From Polyangia bacterium (GTDB taxonomy: Bacteria > Myxococcota_A > Polyangia > Nannocystales > Nannocystaceae): 64,000 nucleotides of DNA. Under the pieces are notes generated by a model that saw only the letters and a list, made by a program, of their open reading frames with translations, had not been told where the DNA came from and searched no databases. The DNA is taken from contig JAUIKS010000023.1 of NCBI GenBank assembly GCA_030430565.1, positions 112,260 through 176,259 of the forward strand, in the 5' to 3' direction. How positions within the stretch are numbered: position 1 is the stretch's first letter; every line of letters starts with the position of its first letter. A program made the position numbers and the translations under genes. Shown here one piece after another: positions 43,019-51,888 of the stretch.

Positions 43019-46000
43019 TCATGGCAGGACCAGCTCCGCGCCCGCGTGCGGCTCTGCGCTGAAGGGCTGAAAGCGCAGCGCCTCGGCGCGCGCGCGCGCG
43101 CACGCGCGAAACGACTGAAGCTCGTCGCCGCCGCCCTCGACATCCTGCACGGTGAGCGTGCCCTCCCGCGGCTCGATCCGCAGCGTGAGGCGCACGGGCT
43201 CGCTGCCGGCGGGCTTTGAGCACCTGCGCGCGCTGGTGGTGCGCACGAGGCGGAACACGCCGTGAATGTCACGCGCGGCCGGGGGTCGCGTGAGCGCGCG
43301 GTGGAGCGCCCACGCGACGGGCTCTTCGTCGTTCTCCGAGCGCAGCGCGAGCGCGAGAACGCGCGCGCGCTTCTTGTCGGTGCCGGTCTGCGTGATGCGA
43401 TAGATCCGGAACGCGACGATCGCCTCGAGCAGCCGCTCGATCCGCGAGTCGCCGCGCTTGATGCCCGCGCCGATGTCCTCCAGCGCGTCGACGTCCAGCG
43501 ACGAGCGCTCGCGCCACAGCGGGGCCGCGAGCGCCAGCGCGCGCACGTCCTCGGCGCCGCGCTCTGGGAGCCGATCGAGCGCGCGCTCCACCGGCTGACC
43601 GTCGACGATCGCCTCGAGCGCGCGCGTCCGCGCCAGCTGCCGCGTGAGCGCGTCGGACAGGCCCTCGCCCGGGACCGCGCGCAGCTCCGCGCGGGCGCGC
43701 GCGAGGTCCTCGACCCTGCGGCTGCGCTCGCTGCTCTTGACCACGCTCGGCTCGATCGAGCGCGCGATCGAGATCGAGAGCGCGCGCAGCAGCAGCAGCT
43801 CGCTGCGGAGCAGCCGGGCCGCGTGCAGCTGCTCGGCTCCGGGGACACCGCGCGCGCGATCGTGAACCACGGTCATGAGCTCGCGCTCGCTCGCGCGCAG
43901 GGCGTCCGGGTCGAGGCTGCGCGCCGCCGCGCGGGCGCGCTCGAGCTCTGGGCCCACGTCGAGGGTGCCGGCCGCCGCGGGCACGGTGTCGCCCGCGTCC
44001 ACAGGCGGCGCGTCCGCCTCGGCGTCGACGCGCGGCTCGGGGGTCATCGGCTGCGGCTCGGGCTCAGGGGCGCGCGGGGACTCGCGCAGGGGCGATGCGT
44101 CGGCCGGGACGCGCGAGGCCGCGACCGCGCCCGCCGTCTCGAGCGCGGCCGAGCCGCCCGCGCCCAGCTCGCTCGAGAGACCGGAGGTGAGCCCCGCTCC
44201 CAGACCCGAGCCGTACCAGATCACGACGACGCACGCCGCCGCCAGCACGATGTACCAGCGACGCGCGCCGGCGCGCTCGAGCGCGATCGGCTCGACCTGC
44301 TCGGCCTCGACGGTCTCGGCCGCCGGGACGCCGCGCGGCGGATCGAAGACCGGTGGGAGCACGGCGGCGCTCTGGTCGGGTGACGCGTCGACCTCCTCGA
44401 CCTCCTCGACCTCCTCGACCTCCTCGACCTCCTCGACCTCCTCGACGATCTCCTCGCGGACGATCAGGTGCCGCGTGGTCGCGCCTGGCTCCACCGCCTC
44501 GTACAGGTAGCGCGCGACCTCGCGGAAGTTCGGATCGTGGCTCGCGACCTGACCGAGCAGCGCCTGCGCGGTCGTGCGATCACCCGCCGCTAAGGCGGCG
44601 AGCCCCTGATCGTACAGGCCCGCGATCACGCCGTCCTGCTGCAGCCGCGCGAGCAGGGCGTCCCAGTCCTCGTGGCCGCCGGGGTAGCGCTCGGCGAGCT
44701 CGTAGGCGAGCTCTAGGGCCGCGGCGGTGTCCCCCTGCGCGCGCAGCTGGCGGAGCTCCTCGAGGCCGTCCTCGAGCGCTTCATCCTGAAGCTCGAGCTC
44801 GAGCTCATGGGCCTCAGCGTCGAAGCCGCCGCGCTCGTAGGCCGCCTGCGCGCTCAAGAGGTCGCCGAGCTCGAGCGCCTCCTCAGCTCGCTTCCTATAT
44901 GTCTCTTTGACCACCTGGCGGGAGTCGACGTGCTCTGGCGAGAACTCGAGCACGCGCTCGTAGAGCCCGAGCCGCCGCTCCTCGTCGGCCTCGCGCTCGG
45001 CCGCGTTCAGCAGCACCTCGACGACCTGCGGGCGCGCGGCCTCGGGCTGAATCTCGTAGAGGCGCTCGAGCAGGCGGATCGCCTCGTCCTCCTCGCCGTC
45101 CTTGAGCAGCACGTCAGCGAGCAGCGCCATCGCGCCCGCGTGGTTCGGGTTGAGCTCCAGCGCGGCGCGCAGCCGCGCGACGACGGCGTCGGAGCCGCGC
45201 AGCTCGATGGTGTGGGACATCGCGTGGGCGTCGCGGTAGTAGCGATCGGCCTCGGGCTCGACGTGGTCGAGCTCGGCCTGCACGCGCCGCAGCGGCCGAT
45301 GTCGCTGCACGGCCCGCCGCAGCAGCGGGTAGAAGATCCGCATCAGGCGATCGTCCGCGCCCTGCGGCCCGAGCCGCTCGATCAGCCCCGCGCGCGCGAG
45401 CTGGTCGGGCGCCGACGCGAAGCGCGGCCCGAGCTCATGGACGCCGCGCGCGTCGAGCGTGGCGCGCAGCTCGCCGAGGGAGACCTGGTCGTGGCTGTCC
45501 TCCGCGATCGCGGCGAGCACGACCCGCGACTCGGGCAGCAAGCTGCCCCAGATCTCGCGGACGATCGGCTCCGCCGACGAGGCCGCGCGGCTCGCCGCCG
45601 ACACGACATCGGCGTCGGTGACCATCGGCGTGCTCGAGGGGTCGTAGTAGTTGAGCTCCTCCCACACCTCCGAGCACAGCAGCTGACTCAGCTCGGGGTG
45701 GCCGCGGCCGAAGGCCCACACCGAGGCCTCGGCCTTCGCCGACCAGCGCAGCTTGCCGCGGGCGCGCGCGCTGCGGACGAGCTCGCGGAGCTCCTCGAAG
45801 TCGAAGGGCGGGATGTCGATGATCGGGAGCTCCGTCGCGTCGAGCTGGTACGTGACGCCGCCGCCGGACTCGCCGCCGCCGCTCGGATCGAGCTCGCGCG
45901 CGGCGACCCAGGTGAGCCGCGGCAGCTCCTCGGTGAGCGCCTCGAGGTAACGCTTGAGCTCGAGCGCGAGCGCCAGCCGCTCGGGTCGCGCGAGCTCGCG

Positions 46001-46426
46001 GACCGAGTCGATCAGCAGCACGAGCCGCGCGTCGCCGAGCCGCGTGACGAGCTCGGGCAGGAAGATGTCCCGTAACGCCACGCTCGCCGCGCCGGTCGCC
46101 TGCGGCGGCCGCACCTGCAGCGCGCGCGCGATCGCCTGAGTGAGGCCGCGCGCGAGCTCGTCGAGCGTAGCGCGCTCGCGGCCGCTAGGATCGAAATAGA
46201 CCACGCGCAGCGGGCCCGAGGGCTCGGACCACTCCGCCGCGGCCGCGCGCAGCCGATGGAGCAAGGAGGACTTGCCGATCCGCCGCTGTCCGCGGAGCCA
46301 TATCCCGCGCGCGCCGCCCTCGCGCAGCAGGGCGCGCAGCTGCTCGAGCTGACGCGATCGCCCGACGAAGGCCGACGCTCGCGTGAGCGGCTGCCCTGTC
46401 CGATACGGGTTCGCAACAAGCTTCAT
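43019..46426 (-). CDS. Large AAA-type ATPase with TPR repeats and membrane helix
   Basis: The protein has 1135 residues. N-terminal ATPase: SAFVGRSRQLEQLRALL, Walker A GQRRIGKSSLL at about 46-56, and Walker B LVLLIDSVREL near 135. A helical middle (about 400-680) carries TPR-like units (ALELNPNHAGAMALLADVLLKDGEEDEAIRLLERLYEI). An EEV repeat precedes one membrane helix (WYIVLAAACVVVIWYGSGL, about 740-760). A Pro/Glu linker leads to a helical, presumably periplasmic region (about 830-1135) of no known family. ATP-driven signalling or assembly across the membrane is plausible but inferred. ATG at 46426; no Shine-Dalgarno seen. No partner gene is adjacent. Confidence 0.88.
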   Translation of the reverse strand: MKLVANPYRTGQPLTRASAFVGRSRQLEQLRALLREGGARGIWLRGQRRIGKSSLLHRLRAAAAEWSEPSGPLRVVYFDPSGRERATLDELARGLTQAIARALQVRPPQATGAASVALRDIFLPELVTRLGDARLVLLIDSVRELARPERLALALELKRYLEALTEELPRLTWVAARELDPSGGGESGGGVTYQLDATELPIIDIPPFDFEELRELVRSARARGKLRWSAKAEASVWAFGRGHPELSQLLCSEVWEELNYYDPSSTPMVTDADVVSAASRAASSAEPIVREIWGSLLPESRVVLAAIAEDSHDQVSLGELRATLDARGVHELGPRFASAPDQLARAGLIERLGPQGADDRLMRIFYPLLRRAVQRHRPLRRVQAELDHVEPEADRYYRDAHAMSHTIELRGSDAVVARLRAALELNPNHAGAMALLADVLLKDGEEDEAIRLLERLYEIQPEAARPQVVEVLLNAAEREADEERRLGLYERVLEFSPEHVDSRQVVKETYRKRAEEALELGDLLSAQAAYERGGFDAEAHELELELQDEALEDGLEELRQLRAQGDTAAALELAYELAERYPGGHEDWDALLARLQQDGVIAGLYDQGLAALAAGDRTTAQALLGQVASHDPNFREVARYLYEAVEPGATTRHLIVREEIVEEVEEVEEVEEVEEVEEVDASPDQSAAVLPPVFDPPRGVPAAETVEAEQVEPIALERAGARRWYIVLAAACVVVIWYGSGLGAGLTSGLSSELGAGGSAALETAGAVAASRVPADASPLRESPRAPEPEPQPMTPEPRVDAEADAPPVDAGDTVPAAAGTLDVGPELERARAAARSLDPDALRASERELMTVVHDRARGVPGAEQLHAARLLRSELLLLRALSISIARSIEPSVVKSSERSRRVEDLARARAELRAVPGEGLSDALTRQLARTRALEAIVDGQPVERALDRLPERGAEDVRALALAAPLWRERSSLDVDALEDIGAGIKRGDSRIERLLEAIVAFRIYRITQTGTDKKRARVLALALRSENDEEPVAWALHRALTRPPAARDIHGVFRLVRTTSARRCSKPAGSEPVRLTLRIEPREGTLTVQDVEGGGDELQSFRACARARAEALRFQPFSAEPHAGAELVLP
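44390..44443. repeat. 9-bp tandem repeat encoding Glu-Glu-Val
   Basis: GACCTCCTC (plus strand) is repeated six times without change, encoding (EEV)6 in the large ATPase just before its membrane helix. The perfect identity indicates recent slippage. Confidence 0.95.
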
Positions 46427-46517
46427 CTACGCACCAGCGGTCCACGCCGCGAACATCGCGGGCGACCGAGTATGCCAAGTTTTGAGCGCGCGTCACACCC
46501 CGAGCGAGGACGCCGGG

Positions 46518-46547
46518 CCGGGGGCCGGCGCGCGCGCCGGCCCCCGG
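46518..46547. other. 30-bp perfect GC palindrome
   Basis: CCGGGGGCCGGCGCG (46518-46532) is followed immediately by its reverse complement (46533-46547), with no spacer. It lies 92 bases upstream of the AAA/TPR gene and downstream of the gene at 46723, both minus strand. It may form a cruciform or stable RNA hairpin; no T-run flanks it. The rest of 46427-46722 shows nothing else. Confidence 0.6.
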
Positions 46548-46722
46548 GACTTCTGGTTCATGGGACATGTAGATCGACAATGCGCCGGGAGAGCAGGTCA
46601 CGCGCGCGCCTCGGGGCGGCCGCGCGCGCTCGAGCGGCGGGGTCGCGCGCCCCCACTGCGCGACGCGCCGCGACGCGAACCGACCGCGGGGCCGACGGCG
46701 CGAGCGCCCGGTACTTGTACAG

Positions 46723-47073
46723 TCAACGAGCGCGCTCGAGGCGGAGCCAGAGCGCGAGCGAGAGCAGGAAGCCGGCGCAGAGCAGCAGCCGAAGCGCGCG
46801 CGCGCGATGCTCGGCCGCGTCGGCCTGGGCGCGGTAGGTCGACTCCATCGCGGCGCGCATGTGGACGCGCTCGAGCTCGCGGGTCTGATCGTCGCGCCCC
46901 CAGTTGTGATCCTCGACCGCGCGCAGCGTCAGCTCTTTGCCGATCTCCTCCAGCGTGGTGTCGCGCGTCGACAGCCGGTACTGCCCGACCGCGATCCCGA
47001 CCGACAGGATCGCGCCCGCGAGCGGGATGATCGCGTACTGCCGCCAGGGCACGGGCTGCGGGCGCTCAGACAT
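46723..47073 (-). CDS. Small two-helix membrane protein
   Basis: A 116-residue protein with one hydrophobic helix near each end (YAIIPLAGAILSVGIAVG and LRLLLCAGFLLSLALWL). Between them is a charged helical segment of about 60 residues (DTTLEEIGKELTLRAVEDHNWGRDDQTRELERVHMRAAME) that would lie in the periplasm. Both termini are probably cytoplasmic. I do not recognise it. GAGGAG just upstream of the ATG at 47073 supports the start. Confidence 0.78.
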   Translation of the reverse strand: MSERPQPVPWRQYAIIPLAGAILSVGIAVGQYRLSTRDTTLEEIGKELTLRAVEDHNWGRDDQTRELERVHMRAAMESTYRAQADAAEHRARALRLLLCAGFLLSLALWLRLERAR

Positions 47074-47185
47074 CGTCTCCTCACGTCAGCCCGCGTCGCG
47101 TCGTCGGGCCGATACACCATTACTAGCACGCGCGCGCGATCTGCCACGGATCACGCGCCGCCGCGAGGCCGCCGCCCGCCGCTCG

Positions 47186-47845
47186 CTACTGCTTCTTCGG
47201 CCGGAACTCTTGCAGCGCGTCGCCCTCGGCCGCGGCCCAGCTCGGGCGGGCGCGGATCCGCTGAAGGAACGACGTGATCCCGGGCGTGCGCAGCTCGCCC
47301 CGCGTGCCCTTGAGCAGCGAGAGCGTGACCGCGTAGATCGAGTCGACGAGGCAGAACTCCGGGCCGAGCATGTAGCCGTTCTTGGCGATGTGCAGCTCGA
47401 TCACGCGGAGCGCCGGCTCGAGCTCCCGCATCACGCTGGTGATCCTCGCGTCGCTCGCCCCCTTGAGCCCGGTTGCCGGAGCCACGCGGTCGGACCACCA
47501 CAGCAGGTAGCACTGCCGGGCGACGTGCGCGGCTTCGAAAGACAGCCACTGCGTCGCGATCGCGTCGCCCTCGAGCGTGCTCGGCCAGTAGCCCTGAAAG
47601 CGTCGACCCAGGTACGAGATGATCGCGGCGGACTCGGTGAGCTTGAGGTCGCCCCAGTGCATCACGGGCACGCGCTGAAACGGGTTGATCTTCGCGAAGC
47701 GCCGATCGGTGTGCTCCCCGCGGAAGAGGTCGACCTCGATCAGCTCGTACTCGATCCCCAACTCAGCGAGCGCGAGCCGTACCTTCACCGGGCTCGGCGC
47801 CTGGCGAAAGCTGAATAGACGGAGTTCGGGAGCGCCCCCAGCCAT
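47186..47845 (-). CDS. Glutathione S-transferase family protein
   Basis: A 219-residue protein with the GST fold. The N-terminal thioredoxin-like domain contains LFSFRQAPSPVKVRLAL (glutathione-site Ser region), FAKINPFQRVPVMHWGDLKLTESAAIISYLGRRF with the cis-Pro VPV and ESAAI glutathione-binding motif. A helical C-terminal domain ends LQRIRARPSW. Detoxification or redox roles are typical, but the substrate is not predictable. The ATG at 47845 is seven bases after a TGG-CATCCT element. The gene is on the same strand as its neighbours but separated by over 100 bases each side. Confidence 0.94.
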   Translation of the reverse strand: MAGGAPELRLFSFRQAPSPVKVRLALAELGIEYELIEVDLFRGEHTDRRFAKINPFQRVPVMHWGDLKLTESAAIISYLGRRFQGYWPSTLEGDAIATQWLSFEAAHVARQCYLLWWSDRVAPATGLKGASDARITSVMRELEPALRVIELHIAKNGYMLGPEFCLVDSIYAVTLSLLKGTRGELRTPGITSFLQRIRARPSWAAAEGDALQEFRPKKQ

Positions 47846-47852
47846 GGCGGCT

Positions 47853-47861
47853 AGGATGCCA
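47853..47861 (-). promoter_or_regulatory. Extended -10-like element TGG-CATCCT
   Basis: The minus strand reads TGG-CATCCT, seven bases before the ATG of the glutathione transferase. It differs from the common TATCCT by its first base. Confidence 0.35.
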
Positions 47862-48004
47862 CGGCGCGACCGTCCGGGGAGCCTGATCTCGCTAGTTTTG
47901 GCGCAAATTCACAAACGCGCCGCGATCTCGCGAGCCTGCGGGCACCTGTCTGCTCAATCATGCGCGCAGGAGCGCCCGCTCTCGCCCGCCTCCGCGCGCA
48001 CTGG

Positions 48005-49918
48005 CTAGCCGCCCGCGCGCGCCCGCGCGGCGCGAGCGGGCGCGCCCTCGCCGTGGATCCGGATCGTGTCCTTGCCGCTGTCCTTCGCGTCGTAGAGCGC
48101 TCGGTCGGCGCGATCGATCACGGTCTGCGCGTCGTCGCCGTTGACGTACTCGCCGATCCCGATGCTCACGGTCACCGGCAGCGACTCGCCGCGGAACTCC
48201 GCCGGGTGCTCGAGGATCGTTCGCCGCAGGCGCTCCGCCATCGCGCGACCCTGGGCGCGGTCGACCCCCGGGAGCAAGACCGCGAACTCGTCGCCGCCGA
48301 AGCGCGCCGGGACGTCGGTCGCGCGGACCGTGGCGCGGATCGATCGCCCGATGTTCTTGAGCACCTCGTCGCCGGCGCTGTGCCCCCAGGTGTCGTTGAT
48401 GCGCTTGAAGTCGTCGAGGTCGATGAACACGAGCGTGAGCGGCTGCCCGTAGCGACGCGCGCGCTCGACCTCGATCTCGAGCAGCTTGCGGAAGTGTCGA
48501 TAGACGAACAGCTCCGTGCGCGGGTCGACGGTCGCCTGGCGCTCCTTCTCGAGCAGCAGGCCGACGGTCGACAGGGCCGCCGCGAGCGCGTCGGCGAAGG
48601 TCCGCGCGGTGTCGACATCGCGCGAGGAGAACTCGCCGCGCTCGCCCGCGCGCCAGATCGAGAGCACGCCGCGCGCGACCCCGCCGGACTCGACGCGGAC
48701 GCGCATCAGCGCGGGCTCCCCCCGCGGTGACGGCTCGATCTGCAGGCGCGCCTTGTGGGGCCAAAACGCCGCGAGCTCGGCGCCCACGTCGTTGGGCACC
48801 TCGCCCCAGGTGTAGACCCAGACCGCGTTCTCGGCGTAGGTCCGGATCCCGAACGCGCCCGGGTCCCAGCTGCCCCCGTCGAGCGCGAGCCCCCTCGCGC
48901 CCGCCTCGCGCAGGACGAAGGAGCTGCCGGTCGCGCCGAGCAGCTCGCCGATCCCGTTGAACATGGTCTTAAGAACATCAACGATCGTGAGGCACTCGCC
49001 GAGCGCCCGGGTCCAGCGCGCGAGCCTCGCGAGCCGCCGGAACTCGTGCTGCAGCTCCTCGGTCCGGGCCGCGACGATGTCCTCGAGGTTGGCCTTGATG
49101 CCCTCCATCTGCACGATCTGGGCGCTGAGCGCGTGGTGCTGGCGACGGATCACGCCCTGCTGCTGGCCGGCGCGGAAGGCCGTGTCCAGGTTGACGCCGA
49201 GCAGCGCGCCGATCGCCACGAGCTCGACGCAGGCGACGATCGGCCAGCCGAGCTCCTGCACGCCGAAGGCCGCGAACAAGCCGATCGTCACGCTCGCGAC
49301 GACGCCGGTGGTGAGCACGAAGACCCGGCTGTAGCGCGCGACCGGGAGCCGGCGCCAGCGGACGCGGTAGCGGCAGCGGCTCCCGCCCTCGTGGACGCAC
49401 TCCTCCTCCTCGACCGTCGCCGGCGCGAGGCCCCAGATCATCGGCACGCCCGCCATCACGCCCTGGCGGTGCAGACACATCGCCTTCGACCCGCGGGTGC
49501 CCTCGGCGTAGCGGAAGGTCAACACGATCTGGCGCGCGTGGGCGGAGGTGACCTCCATGACGCCGACCCGCGAGACGCGGCTGATGAGCCACGACATTCG
49601 CCGGAACACGGAGCCGGGCTCGAGGAAGGCGCGCACGGCGGTGTCGAGCGTCCCGAGGCCGCCGGAGGCCGTGCCCAGCCGGCCGGCGCTGAAGGGCGCG
49701 TCGGGGCCGAGCAGCTCGACCAGCCGATCGAGCACGCGGACCGCGATCTCGGTGCTGAACCATGCTGTCTCATCGAGCAGCTCATCCTCCGGCACGCCCG
49801 CGGCCTCGAGCAGCTCGGCGACCACGTGTGTGTCGCCGACGCTCTCGGCGTACTGCACGATCGTGCGGAATACCCTGGCGCTGATCTCCCGCTCCATCGT
49901 GGCGTCGCGGGAGAGCAC
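48005..49918 (-). CDS. Diguanylate cyclase with Cys/His N-terminal sensor region and GAF-like domain
   Basis: The protein has 637 residues. The N-terminal ~190 residues include ECVHEGGSRCRYRVRW, a Cys/His cluster like that of V4R-type or related sensor domains. Two membrane helices (VFVLTTGVVASVTIGLFAAFG; WPIVACVELVAIGALLG) follow, then a coiled segment (KANLEDIVAARTEELQHEF) and a GAF-like domain (about 310-460). The C-terminal GGDEF domain is intact: RFGGDEF and, five residues before GGDEF, the product-inhibition site RATD. It should make c-di-GMP under feedback control. The GTG at 49918 has GAGG upstream; the ATG at 49897 is an alternative. Confidence 0.94.
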   Translation of the reverse strand: MLSRDATMEREISARVFRTIVQYAESVGDTHVVAELLEAAGVPEDELLDETAWFSTEIAVRVLDRLVELLGPDAPFSAGRLGTASGGLGTLDTAVRAFLEPGSVFRRMSWLISRVSRVGVMEVTSAHARQIVLTFRYAEGTRGSKAMCLHRQGVMAGVPMIWGLAPATVEEEECVHEGGSRCRYRVRWRRLPVARYSRVFVLTTGVVASVTIGLFAAFGVQELGWPIVACVELVAIGALLGVNLDTAFRAGQQQGVIRRQHHALSAQIVQMEGIKANLEDIVAARTEELQHEFRRLARLARWTRALGECLTIVDVLKTMFNGIGELLGATGSSFVLREAGARGLALDGGSWDPGAFGIRTYAENAVWVYTWGEVPNDVGAELAAFWPHKARLQIEPSPRGEPALMRVRVESGGVARGVLSIWRAGERGEFSSRDVDTARTFADALAAALSTVGLLLEKERQATVDPRTELFVYRHFRKLLEIEVERARRYGQPLTLVFIDLDDFKRINDTWGHSAGDEVLKNIGRSIRATVRATDVPARFGGDEFAVLLPGVDRAQGRAMAERLRRTILEHPAEFRGESLPVTVSIGIGEYVNGDDAQTVIDRADRALYDAKDSGKDTIRIHGEGAPARAARARAGG

Positions 49919-49951
49919 CGACGCCTCGGCCCCGGCCGCTCTCCACGGTCG

Positions 49952-49960
49952 AGAGTATCA
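49952..49960 (-). promoter_or_regulatory. Extended -10 element TGA-TACTCT
   Basis: The predicted transcript would start near 49945, leaving a leader of about 27 bases with GAGG before the GTG at 49918, so this one is not leaderless. Confidence 0.45.
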
Positions 49961-50101
49961 AGCGTCGATCACGGGCGCCCCTCAGCGCGCGCTCAGAATC
50001 ATGGTTTTCGGGCCCCTCCCGCGTCGCTACAGAGTCGGCTGTCGGCGAAGGTCGAGCGCGCGACGACAGGCGCGCGCCCGCCGGCGCGATCGTGCGCGCC
50101 G

Positions 50102-51256
50102 CTACTTACAATACTCACGACCGGGGTGCGGGCGCTTGATCCACGCCTTGCGCCGGTCGAGGAAGTCCGTGACGCTCTCGTGCATCGGGCCCGCCTTCGC
50201 GCGCGCCTCGGCGTGGGTCGTCAGCTTGGGCCGCTTGCGCTGGCGCTTGCCGGCCGGCGTGGCCTTGACCCCCGCGGCCGCCAGGCGCTCGCGCTGCCGC
50301 GGATAGATCGGCTTCATGTCTCGACAGCCCGCCGCGATGTCGCCCGCGGCGCAGAACCAGCGGATGTGCATGTGGTCGTCGTGGGGGAAGCCGGGCTGGC
50401 AGGTGATCTCGGCGAAGCGCTCGATCGCCGCCGCGTCCGCGCCGGTCTCGCGGGCGTGCTCGAGCAGCATCGTCCGCACGTGCTCGACGACGAAGATCCG
50501 CTGCACCTCGTCGCCGCCCTCGCCCGACAGCAGCGCCGCGACGAACGCCCAGGTCCTCGGGACGTCGAGGGTGACCGGGATATCGTCGTCGGGCGTCGCC
50601 AGGTCGCGGTAGTCGGTCCCTTCGCCCGCGGGGTCGATCGGGATCGCCTTGGCCGGGAAGGCCTCGCCCTTCGCGTCGAGCAGGTAGAACAGCACGTCGA
50701 CGTCGCGCCCGGCTTGGTGCGAGGCGTGCCCCTTGATCACGCCGCCCCGCTCGCGGCTCAGGTCGCCGAAGGTCACGTCGTTGCCCGGCAGCCGCGCGCG
50801 CACGACCCCGGCCGCGCGCACGACCGACTGCACCAGCTCGACCGTGCCGTAGCGCGAGCCCGGGTCCTTGGCGGGGTTGAAGCGAAAGCCCGGGCCGCGC
50901 AGCGGCACCGCGATCGCGCCCTCGAGGTCGCCGTCGATCGGCGAGCCGGTCGAGGTCGAACTCTCCGGGCTGGCCGCGAAGACAGCATCGAGCTCGGCCT
51001 GGATCGCCGGATCGACGGTCGGCGTCGGCGCTGATTCTGGCGCGGGCGCGGGCTCGGGCTCGGCGGCCGCGGGCGCGGGCGCGGTGGCTGCGGGCTCCGA
51101 AGGCGTTGGCTCCTCGGCGGCGGAGGGCGCGGCCGTCGGCGCGCGCTCGCAGCCGCCGAGGCTCACGAGGATCACGAGCAGCGCGAGCAGGCGCGGGAGT
51201 CGACGAGAGGAGCTGGACGAGGGCGACCGGGCGCGCACGCGTCTACAGTGGAGCAC
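50102..51256 (-). CDS. M74-type murein endopeptidase lipoprotein (MepA-like)
   Basis: The protein has 384 residues. The signal ends in LVILVSLGGC, a good lipobox, followed by a Pro/Ala/Glu linker. The catalytic domain (about 110-320) has KGHASHQAGRDVDVLF (metal-binding HxSHxxGxDxD) and DDHMHIRWFC (HxH), plus GFRFNPAKDPGSRYGT. These are signatures of penicillin-insensitive murein endopeptidases, which cut DD- and LD-crosslinks of peptidoglycan. It is probably anchored to the outer membrane. The basic C-terminal tail of about 60 residues is an extension. Start GTG at 51256; the GTG at 51238 would also keep the signal peptide. Confidence 0.93.
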   Translation of the reverse strand: MLHCRRVRARSPSSSSSRRLPRLLALLVILVSLGGCERAPTAAPSAAEEPTPSEPAATAPAPAAAEPEPAPAPESAPTPTVDPAIQAELDAVFAASPESSTSTGSPIDGDLEGAIAVPLRGPGFRFNPAKDPGSRYGTVELVQSVVRAAGVVRARLPGNDVTFGDLSRERGGVIKGHASHQAGRDVDVLFYLLDAKGEAFPAKAIPIDPAGEGTDYRDLATPDDDIPVTLDVPRTWAFVAALLSGEGGDEVQRIFVVEHVRTMLLEHARETGADAAAIERFAEITCQPGFPHDDHMHIRWFCAAGDIAAGCRDMKPIYPRQRERLAAAGVKATPAGKRQRKRPKLTTHAEARAKAGPMHESVTDFLDRRKAWIKRPHPGREYCK

Positions 51257-51300
51257 GGGCCCGCGCGACGCAAGCGTCTACCCCAGCGCTCGCGCGCTAC

Positions 51301-51831
51301 CTACCGATAGACGCGCCGGCTGGTCTGCATCGCGACCTCGATCGTCGCGAGCTGGCCGATGATGCCGCGGATGCGCCGATCGAGGCTCTCGCGCCCCTTG
51401 GCCTTCTTCAGCCGCTTGAGGTCGAAGGACCAGCCCTCCGATCTCATCGCGGCGCGCACCGGCTCGGGGCTCACGCCCATGTCCCCGAGCTGCTCCCGCA
51501 GGCGCTCGGTGAGGTTGTCGACGTCCTGCAGCCAGCTGGTGACATCGCGCGAGGCGTCCATCAGCTCGCGGCTCGCCGACTCGATGTCGTCCTGGGTGCG
51601 CATGAGGTCGGTCTTCTGCAGCTCCTCGGCGAGGCGCGCGGTGCCCTCGAGGTTGAGCCGCAGCGAGCGCGTCGACTGCAGGAGCCGCGCGAGCGCCGGC
51701 TCGAGGTGCTCCATCTCGAGGGGCAGCTCGTCGCCGGACTGCTCGAGGTAGCGACGCGCCCGCGCCTGGTAGCGCATCATCCGGTAGGCGCCGTAGGACA
51801 CCATCGCGATCAGGAGGCCCTCGACGATCAC
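51301..51831 (-). CDS. Membrane-anchored coiled-coil protein
   Basis: A 176-residue protein with a short N-terminal membrane helix (IVEGLLIAMVSYGAYRMM) and then a long helical, coiled-coil-like region (LEPALARLLQSTRSLRLNLEGTARLAEELQ; DVTSWLQDVDNLTERLREQL). Family unknown. The layout resembles small membrane-tethered scaffold proteins. GTG at 51831 has AGGAG upstream. It lies between the murein endopeptidase and the formate dehydrogenase gene on the same strand, 44 bases before the former; cotranscription is possible. Confidence 0.78.
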   Translation of the reverse strand: MIVEGLLIAMVSYGAYRMMRYQARARRYLEQSGDELPLEMEHLEPALARLLQSTRSLRLNLEGTARLAEELQKTDLMRTQDDIESASRELMDASRDVTSWLQDVDNLTERLREQLGDMGVSPEPVRAAMRSEGWSFDLKRLKKAKGRESLDRRIRGIIGQLATIEVAMQTSRRVYR

Positions 51832-51888
51832 CGCCGCGCTCCTGGCTCGAGGGTCCTGTCCGCCGTTGTCGTCACCGCCGCGCGCACG

